Assembly (NCBI GenBank): GCA_964423705.1
Contig: CAYRGA010000059.1
Coordinates: 1-11,233, forward strand
Length of the DNA stretch: 11,233 bases
Reading direction: 5' to 3'
DNA from: CAKSIN01 sp964423705
GTDB taxonomy: Bacteria > Bacillota > Clostridia > UMGS1810
Shown here: positions 6,842-11,233 of the stretch, piece after piece
Numbering within the stretch: the stretch's first letter is position 1
How the letters are laid out: every line of letters begins with the position of its first letter
Made by a program: the position numbers and the translations under genes
Notes under the pieces: model-generated
Seen by the model: the letters and a program-made list of their open reading frames with translations, nothing else
Databases searched by the model: none
What the model was told of the DNA's origin: nothing

Positions 6842-6852
6842 GAGTGATATTT

Positions 6853-8586
6853 TTGAAAAGATTAATGATAGGCAACGAAGCAGTTGCAAGAGGAGCATAT
6901 GAAGCCGGAGTTACCGTGGCGGCATCGTACCCCGGTACACCCAGTACGGAAATCACGGAAAATATAGTGAAATTCAACGATATCTATGTCGAGTGGGCGC
7001 CAAACGAAAAGGTTGCCGCAGAAGTCGCTATAGGTGCCTCCATAGGCGGTGCCAGAAGTATGTCCTGCATGAAGCACGTGGGTATGAATGTGATGGCAGA
7101 CCCACTGTTTACGGTAAGCTACATAGGTGCAAACGGCGGCTTGGTTTTCTGCGTAGCAGACGACCCCGGTATGCATTCATCGCAGAATGAGCAAGATTCC
7201 AGACACTATGCGAAGGCATCGAAAACTGTAATGTTTGAGCCCTCCGACAGTGCCGAATGTAAGGAGTTTACAAAGCTCGCATACGAAATCAGCGAAAAGT
7301 TCGATACACCCGTAATATTAAGACTCTCTACCAGAGTTTCACATTCACAGGGACTCGTCGAAGAACAGGAAAGAGAAAATATCGAGCTTAAACCATATAA
7401 CAAGGACATCCGCAAAAATGTCATGATGCCCGGCAATGCCAAGCTCAGACACGTAATCGTCGAGGACAGAATGAAAAATCTGACAGCTTATGCTGAAGAA
7501 TGTCCGATTAACTCTGTGGAAATCAACAATGACAAAATCGGCGTTATAACCTCCGGAATATCCTACATGTATGCCAAAGAAGCATTAGGTGACTGCGTAA
7601 GCTACTTAAAGCTCGGCATGGTGTATCCGCTTCCCGAAAAGCTCATAAAGGATTTTGCCGAAAAACATGATAAAGTCTATGTCATAGAGGAGCTTGACCC
7701 GTTTTTTGAGGAATACTGCAAAGGAATCGGCGTAAATGTCATAGGAAAGGATGTATTCACACTTTTGGGCGAATACACACCGTCTATGATAAAGAAAGCC
7801 GTATTAAACGAAGCGTCGGCAGAGTTCTGCACCGCCGATGAAGAAATCCCCGTAAGACCTCCTGTTATGTGTGCCGGATGTCCTCACCGCGGAACATTTT
7901 ATGTTTTAAACAAAATGGGTCTGACAGTTTCGGGAGATATCGGCTGCTACACCCTCGGTGCGGTCGCACCTCTTTCAAGTGTCGATACCACAGTGTGCAT
8001 GGGCGCAAGCGTGAGCGGTGCTATGGGCTTGGCTAAAGCACGCGGCAAGGAATTTAACAAAAAATTGGTTGCCGTTATAGGCGATTCCACATTTATACAT
8101 TCCGGTATCACAGGACTTATCGATATAGTATACAATAAAGGCAACAACACCATCATTATCCTGGATAACTCCATAACCGGTATGACCGGTCACCAGGACA
8201 ACCCGACAACCGGATACACCATAAGAAAAGAGCCGACCGTTCAGGTGAATTTGGTGGCACTTGCAAAGGCTGTCGGTGTACGCAGAGTTGAGATTGTAGA
8301 CCCGTTTGACACAGTGAACTTTGAAAAAGTACTTAAGACGGAGCTTGAGGCAGAAGAACCTTCCGTAATTATAGCTCAAAGACCATGTGCACTTTTAAAA
8401 ACAGTTAGATACAGCGGTCACTGCACAATTACGGATAAATGTAAAAAATGCAAAAAATGTATGAAACTGGGATGCCCGGCGATTTCTGTCAAGGACGGAG
8501 AAATCCGCATAGACAAAACTCAGTGTAACGGCTGCGGTCTTTGCACCGGTATCTGCCCATTCGGCGCAATAAGCAAGGAGGACTGA
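6853..8586 (+). CDS. iorA: Indolepyruvate:ferredoxin oxidoreductase, alpha subunit
   Basis: The 577-residue catalytic subunit that, with IorB, interconverts arylpyruvate plus CoA and aryl-acetyl-CoA plus CO2 using thiamine diphosphate and ferredoxin. Seen: the N-terminal domain with S25-Y-P-G-T-P-S-T-E and the likely TPP-activating glutamate E52 in W-A-P-N-E-K. Also present are A-D-D-P-G-M-H-S-S-Q-N-E-Q, the mid-protein C-A-G-C-P-H-R-G, and the TPP-binding G-D-S-T-F-I-H-S-G with a later L-D-N-S. The C-terminal ferredoxin domain carries two cluster motifs: C530-x2-C533-x2-C536-x4-C541-P, an atypical spacing expected for IorA, and C558-x2-C561-x2-C564-x3-C568-P. The start is TTG at 6853 because AGGAG (6840-6844) lies 8 nt before it. 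The ATG at 6865 is too far away, and longer in-frame starts would overlap the ligase gene. Confidence 0.97.
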   Translation: MKRLMIGNEAVARGAYEAGVTVAASYPGTPSTEITENIVKFNDIYVEWAPNEKVAAEVAIGASIGGARSMSCMKHVGMNVMADPLFTVSYIGANGGLVFCVADDPGMHSSQNEQDSRHYAKASKTVMFEPSDSAECKEFTKLAYEISEKFDTPVILRLSTRVSHSQGLVEEQERENIELKPYNKDIRKNVMMPGNAKLRHVIVEDRMKNLTAYAEECPINSVEINNDKIGVITSGISYMYAKEALGDCVSYLKLGMVYPLPEKLIKDFAEKHDKVYVIEELDPFFEEYCKGIGVNVIGKDVFTLLGEYTPSMIKKAVLNEASAEFCTADEEIPVRPPVMCAGCPHRGTFYVLNKMGLTVSGDIGCYTLGAVAPLSSVDTTVCMGASVSGAMGLAKARGKEFNKKLVAVIGDSTFIHSGITGLIDIVYNKGNNTIIILDNSITGMTGHQDNPTTGYTIRKEPTVQVNLVALAKAVGVRRVEIVDPFDTVNFEKVLKTELEAEEPSVIIAQRPCALLKTVRYSGHCTITDKCKKCKKCMKLGCPAISVKDGEIRIDKTQCNGCGLCTGICPFGAISKED

Positions 8587-8590
8587 AAAT

Positions 8591-9160
8591 ATGACTAAAA
8601 ATATTATGATAGTTGGTGTAGGCGGTCAGGGTACTCTCCTTGCCAGCAGAATACTTGGCAATTTACTCACAAACGAAGGCTACGATGTTAAGGTTTCCGA
8701 GGTTCACGGTATGAGCCAGAGAGGCGGTAGCGTAGTCACTTACGTTAAATACGGTGATAAGGTATACTCCCCCATTATCGACAAGGGCGAAGCCGACATA
8801 ATTCTCGCCTTTGAAATGCTGGAGGCGTACCGCGCTATGCCTTATTTGAAAAAAGACGGCGTAATGATTGCCAACACACAGAAAATCGACCCTATGCCGG
8901 TAATAACCGGTGCTGCCGAATATCCCGATAACATATTTGAAAAAATGTCAAATAAAATCAATCTCATCGAAGCGGATGCACTGAAGGCAGCTTCCGAAGC
9001 CGGAAACATAAAAGCCGTGAATGTGGTTCTCATAGGTGTTTTGGCGAAGCGTACAGATATACCCTACGACAAGTGGACAGATGTTTTAAAAACTACCGTT
9101 CCCGAAAAATTTCTCGACGTCAACCTTAAAGCTTTTGAAATCGGTTACAATTTAAATTAG
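8591..9160 (+). CDS. iorB: Indolepyruvate:ferredoxin oxidoreductase, beta subunit
   Basis: A 189-residue partner of IorA, equivalent to the gamma domain of pyruvate:ferredoxin oxidoreductases and full length for the family. Hallmarks are G9-V-G-G-Q-G14 near the N-terminus and S36-E-V-H-G-M-S-Q-R-G-G46, both strongly conserved in IorB/PorG-type subunits. It contains no Fe-S motif of its own, as expected. The ATG at 8591 is only 4 nt after the iorA stop, and its AAGGAGG (8575-8581) lies within the end of iorA, indicating translational coupling for 1:1 assembly. Confidence 0.97.
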   Translation: MTKNIMIVGVGGQGTLLASRILGNLLTNEGYDVKVSEVHGMSQRGGSVVTYVKYGDKVYSPIIDKGEADIILAFEMLEAYRAMPYLKKDGVMIANTQKIDPMPVITGAAEYPDNIFEKMSNKINLIEADALKAASEAGNIKAVNVVLIGVLAKRTDIPYDKWTDVLKTTVPEKFLDVNLKAFEIGYNLN

Positions 9161-9175
9161 AGGGGGGACATAATA

Positions 9176-10480
9176 ATGTCAATTTATCAAAAAGAATATG
9201 AGTGTATGGACAGAGAGGAGCTTAAAAAGCTCCAGAGCGAAAGGCTTGTAAATCAAGTTAAGCGTATGTATGAAAATGTGGCTCTTTTTAAAGACAGAAT
9301 GGATAAAAAGGGCTTAAAGCCCGAGGATATCCACGGCATTGAGGATTTACCGAAGCTCCCGTTTTCATATAAACAGGATTTAAGAGACTTCTACCCGTTT
9401 GGTCTTTTCGCCGTACCAACCAAGGAAATAAAAAGGCTTCATGCCTCCAGCGGAACTACCGGCAAGCAGATAGTGGTAGGCTACACAGACCACGACCTCG
9501 ACATGTGGGCAGACTGCATGGCGCGTCAGCTTTCGGCGGTGGGCGGCTCGGATGAATCCTTTGTCCAGGTGTCCTACGGCTACGGTCTGTTTACCGGAGG
9601 CTTGGGTGCTCACAGCGGTGCCGAGAAACTTGGTGCCACCGTAATTCCCACCTCATCCGGAAACACTCAGCGACAGATACAGACCATGATTGACTTCGGC
9701 TCAACCATACTCTGCTGCACACCATCATACGCCATGTACCTCGGAGAAGCCATAGAGGAAATGGGCGTAAAGGATCAACTCAGCCTTAAAGCCGGCGTAT
9801 TCGGTGCAGAGCCATGGACGGAGGATATGAGAAAGGCTATAGAGGATAAGCTGAATATCAAGGCATATGACGTATACGGACTTTCGGAAATAATGGGTCC
9901 CGGTGTTGCATATGAGTGCGAATGTCAGGACGGCATGCACGTGTGCGAAGATATGTTTATACCTGAGATTATCGACCCGGACACAGGCGAAGTTCTGCCC
10001 GAGGGTTCATCAGGCGAGCTGGTGTTCACCACCATCACTAAGGAAGCTTTTCCTGTGATTCGCTACCGTACACGTGACATATGCTCCTTAAAATACGAAA
10101 AATGCAAATGCGGCAGAACCTTTATACGCATGAACAAACCGACCGGCAGAAGTGACGATATGCTCATCATCCGTGGTGTAAACGTATTCCCGTCGCAGAT
10201 TGAGGAAGTGCTCTTAAAAATCGGCGGTGACGTAACACCGAACTATCAAATCATAGTCGACCGCGTCAACAACAGTGACACGCTTGAGGTTCAGGTTGAG
10301 ATGTCCGAGCATCTCTTCTCCGACGATGTGAAATCCATCGAAAAAATCGAAAGAGATATAAAGGAAAGACTTAGATCGGTTCTCGGGCTTGCAGCCAAGG
10401 TTACCATTGTAGAGCCGAAAACCATCGCCAGAAGCGAAGGCAAGGCGAAAAGAGTCATCGATAACAGAAAGCTCGTATAA
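9176..10480 (+). CDS. paaK: Phenylacetate-CoA ligase family enzyme (PaaK-like)
   Basis: A 434-residue AMP-forming ligase that makes phenylacetyl-CoA (or a related aryl-acetyl-CoA) from the free acid, ATP and CoA; the length is typical of PaaK. Seen: A90-S-S-G-T-T-G-K97, Y234-G-L-S-E238 followed by I-M-G-P-G-V-A-Y-E-C, the C-K-C-G-R-T segment, G-R-S-D-D-M-L-I-I-R-G-V-N-V-F-P-S-Q-I-E, and the C-terminal R-S-E-G-K423-A-K-R. PaaK-type ligases commonly adjoin iorAB in anaerobes and archaea, which supports a shared pathway. The ATG follows AGGGGGG (9161-9167) by 8 nt and starts 15 nt after iorB. The exact aryl acid is not determined by sequence. Having this gene and a second, differently built ligase in one operon is notable. 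Confidence 0.95.
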   Translation: MSIYQKEYECMDREELKKLQSERLVNQVKRMYENVALFKDRMDKKGLKPEDIHGIEDLPKLPFSYKQDLRDFYPFGLFAVPTKEIKRLHASSGTTGKQIVVGYTDHDLDMWADCMARQLSAVGGSDESFVQVSYGYGLFTGGLGAHSGAEKLGATVIPTSSGNTQRQIQTMIDFGSTILCCTPSYAMYLGEAIEEMGVKDQLSLKAGVFGAEPWTEDMRKAIEDKLNIKAYDVYGLSEIMGPGVAYECECQDGMHVCEDMFIPEIIDPDTGEVLPEGSSGELVFTTITKEAFPVIRYRTRDICSLKYEKCKCGRTFIRMNKPTGRSDDMLIIRGVNVFPSQIEEVLLKIGGDVTPNYQIIVDRVNNSDTLEVQVEMSEHLFSDDVKSIEKIERDIKERLRSVLGLAAKVTIVEPKTIARSEGKAKRVIDNRKLV

Positions 10481-10500
10481 GGAGATAAGGAGGCAAAATT

Positions 10501-10932
10501 ATGTTTATTAAACAGGTTTCCGTTTTCATTGCAAACAAATCCGGAAAAATCGCCGATGTCATAAGCGTACTCGGCAATAACGGCATTGACATCAGTGCTC
10601 TTTCTATAGCCGATACGACCGATTTCGGCATTGTAAGACTTATCACAAGCGACCCGGAAAAATCCGTAAGTGTGCTTAAAGATTTCGGAGTAATCGTAAA
10701 GGTAACTGAGGTTATAGGTGTCGCTGTGTCCGATACCCCAGGCGGTCTTGCCAAGGCGCTTAACATTTTAAAGGAAAATTCCATAGAGATAGATTACATG
10801 TATGCATTCGTCGGCAAGAGCGATAAAGGCGCACTCGTGGTTATGAAGGTAAATGACCCGCAAAAGGCACTCGATTGCTTCTCAGAAAATAATGTAATCA
10901 CTGTAAATGCAAGTGATGTATACCGCGTGTAA
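10501..10932 (+). CDS. Tandem ACT-domain protein
   Basis: A 143-residue protein made of two ACT domains in a row (about residues 2-70 and 71-141) with no attached catalytic or DNA-binding domain. The first starts F-I-K-Q-V-S-V-F-I-A-N-K-S-G-K-I-A-D-V and the second repeats the pattern as I-G-V-A-V-S-D-T-P-G-G-L-A-K-A-L, each with the usual glycine after the first strand. ACT domains bind amino acids and pass on regulation. Stand-alone tandem ACT proteins of this kind often follow paaK or iorAB. Here it may sense an aromatic amino acid or bind one of the operon's enzymes. That role is inferred. The ATG follows AAGGAGG (10487-10493) by 7 nt, 20 nt after paaK, and it is the last gene of the operon. 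Confidence 0.92.
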   Translation: MFIKQVSVFIANKSGKIADVISVLGNNGIDISALSIADTTDFGIVRLITSDPEKSVSVLKDFGVIVKVTEVIGVAVSDTPGGLAKALNILKENSIEIDYMYAFVGKSDKGALVVMKVNDPQKALDCFSENNVITVNASDVYRV

Positions 10933-10992
10933 TTATTACCTTTTTCACAAAGTGCAAATTTTCAAAATAAAATTTATTTAAAACAAACTTGA

Positions 10993-11046
10993 CCATTATC
11001 AAAAAATAAGCTCTTTGTCAATATTTGGGTCAAAATCGGATAATGG
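10993..11046. repeat. Inverted repeats in the AT-rich gap after the ACT gene
   Basis: CCATTATC (10993-11000) and GATAATGG (11039-11046) are perfect 8-bp inverted copies 38 nt apart. A second pair, TTGACC (10989-10994) and GGTCAA (11028-11033), overlaps the first, so the two stems would exclude each other in RNA. Within this block, TTGTCA (11015-11020) and GATAAT (11039-11044) form a promoter-like pair with an 18-bp spacer. No open reading frame of note is present between 10933 and 11054. The rest of that stretch is AT-rich with only a weak A/T stem (10956-10975). Confidence 0.35.
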
Positions 11047-11054
11047 AATTTTAT

Positions 11055-11081
11055 GACGGTTGCAGATTTTATGCAACCGTC
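11055..11081 (+). terminator. Stem-loop, probable terminator of the aryl-acid operon
   Basis: GACGGTTGCA (11055-11064) pairs perfectly with TGCAACCGTC (11072-11081) around a 7-nt loop, followed by TTTCC. The stem is strong but the U-tract is only three bases, so termination may be partial. It is the first stable hairpin after the ACT gene, 122 nt beyond its stop. It could instead be part of a small RNA beginning nearby. Confidence 0.5.
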
Positions 11082-11130
11082 TTTCCAACTGATTCTTTGT
11101 TGCTAAAGATATGTAATATTAAAAAAGGCG

Positions 11131-11178
11131 AAAAAAAACCGGTGTAAACACTTCTTCATAAGCATTTACACCGGTTTT
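11131..11178 (-). terminator. Rho-independent terminator of the minus-strand tRNA
   Basis: AAAACCGGTGTAAA (11135-11148) and TTTACACCGGTTTT (11165-11178) form a perfect 14-bp stem with a 16-nt loop. Read on the minus strand, the stem ends in a run of eight U (11131-11138), the canonical form. It begins 5 nt after the CCA end of the tRNA. On the plus strand the stem is followed by TTTTG, so weaker termination of transcripts from the other side is also plausible. Confidence 0.88.
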
Positions 11179-11183
11179 GTAAT

Positions 11184-11233
11184 TGGCGGAGATGGTGGGA
11201 TTTGAACCCACGTGCCGCTCATCACGGCAACAC
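11184..11233 (-). tRNA. 3' part of a type II tRNA, most likely tRNA-Ser (cut by window edge)
   Basis: Read on the minus strand from its 3' end: encoded CCA (11184-11186), discriminator G (11187), acceptor 3' strand CATCTCC (11188-11194), and a T arm with stem GTGGG/CCCAC (11207-11211 and 11195-11199) around loop TTCAAAT. Then comes a long variable arm with stem TGCCG/CGGCA (11225-11229 and 11213-11217). A long variable arm with discriminator G fits tRNA-Ser, since Leu and Tyr normally have A. The anticodon, D arm and 5' half lie outside the window, so the isoacceptor is unknown. tRNA-Sec also has these traits and cannot be fully excluded, but its acceptor usually ends differently. Confidence 0.85.

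Noticed and set aside
7975..8379. A 134-codon minus-strand frame inside iorA
   Set aside because: Antisense to the TPP-binding region of iorA and rich in Cys, His and Tyr without motif structure, as expected from reverse reading of a real gene.
11184..11233. Selenocysteine tRNA instead of tRNA-Ser
   Set aside because: A long variable arm with discriminator G fits both, but the visible variable stem is 5 bp and the acceptor/T-arm lengths are those of ordinary tRNA-Ser; without the 5' half the serine call is simply more likely.
1..11233. Insertion sequences, CRISPR arrays, phage genes or attachment sites
   Set aside because: No transposase or integrase reading frame, no regularly spaced repeats and no long terminal repeats were seen; a partial tRNA at the edge has no adjacent integrase in the window.

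Overview
The window reads as chromosomal DNA of a low-to-mid GC Firmicute, most likely a Clostridia member of the Ruminococcaceae/Oscillospiraceae type. The grounds are strong AGGAGG-type ribosome binding sites, TTG and GTG starts, AT-rich promoters, and gene content typical of anaerobic gut or rumen Clostridia. Ferredoxin-linked oxidoreductase genes point to strict anaerobic metabolism. The organism is inferred; nothing in the window names it.

Left part (1-3406, all on the minus strand). At the edge lie the first 30 codons of a probable SEDS-family (RodA/FtsW-like) membrane protein. Next is tyrS, a complete tyrosyl-tRNA synthetase with its own sigma-A-like promoter and no room for a T-box leader. 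Upstream of tyrS is a compact three-gene unit, transcribed in the order: uncharacterised DUF5685-like protein, J-domain protein with an extremely cysteine-rich tail, and small multi-span membrane protein. The first two overlap by 17 nt and the third follows after a 25-nt gap, so they are probably cotranscribed from a promoter at 3440-3468.

Right part (3569-10932, all on the plus strand). Six genes form an apparent operon for CoA and keto-acid chemistry of aromatic (aryl) acids: a sodium:solute symporter, a class I acyl/aryl-CoA ligase, iorA and iorB (indolepyruvate:ferredoxin oxidoreductase), a second and different ligase of the phenylacetate-CoA ligase family (paaK), and a tandem ACT-domain protein. 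Genes from the first ligase onward are 4-20 nt apart, each with a strong Shine-Dalgarno. The symporter is separated from them by 108 nt containing a stem-loop. The simplest reading is that aryl acetates are imported or exported, interconverted with their CoA esters by two ligases, and linked by IorAB to arylpyruvates, with the ACT protein probably sensing an amino acid. An importer plus two ATP-consuming ligases fits reductive carboxylation (aryl acetate to aromatic amino acid) at least as well as fermentative breakdown. The sequence cannot settle the direction.

The divergent intergenic region (3407-3568) holds promoters for both operons and a striking 34-bp imperfect palindrome (3492-3525) just upstream of the symporter, a good operator candidate.

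Right edge (10933-11233). An AT-rich gap holds several inverted repeats: a perfect 10-bp stem-loop at 11055-11081 that may end the ior operon, and a strong terminator at 11131-11178 oriented for the minus strand. The terminator serves a minus-strand tRNA whose 3' part (CCA, acceptor, T arm, long variable arm) is visible and looks like tRNA-Ser. It is cut by the window edge.
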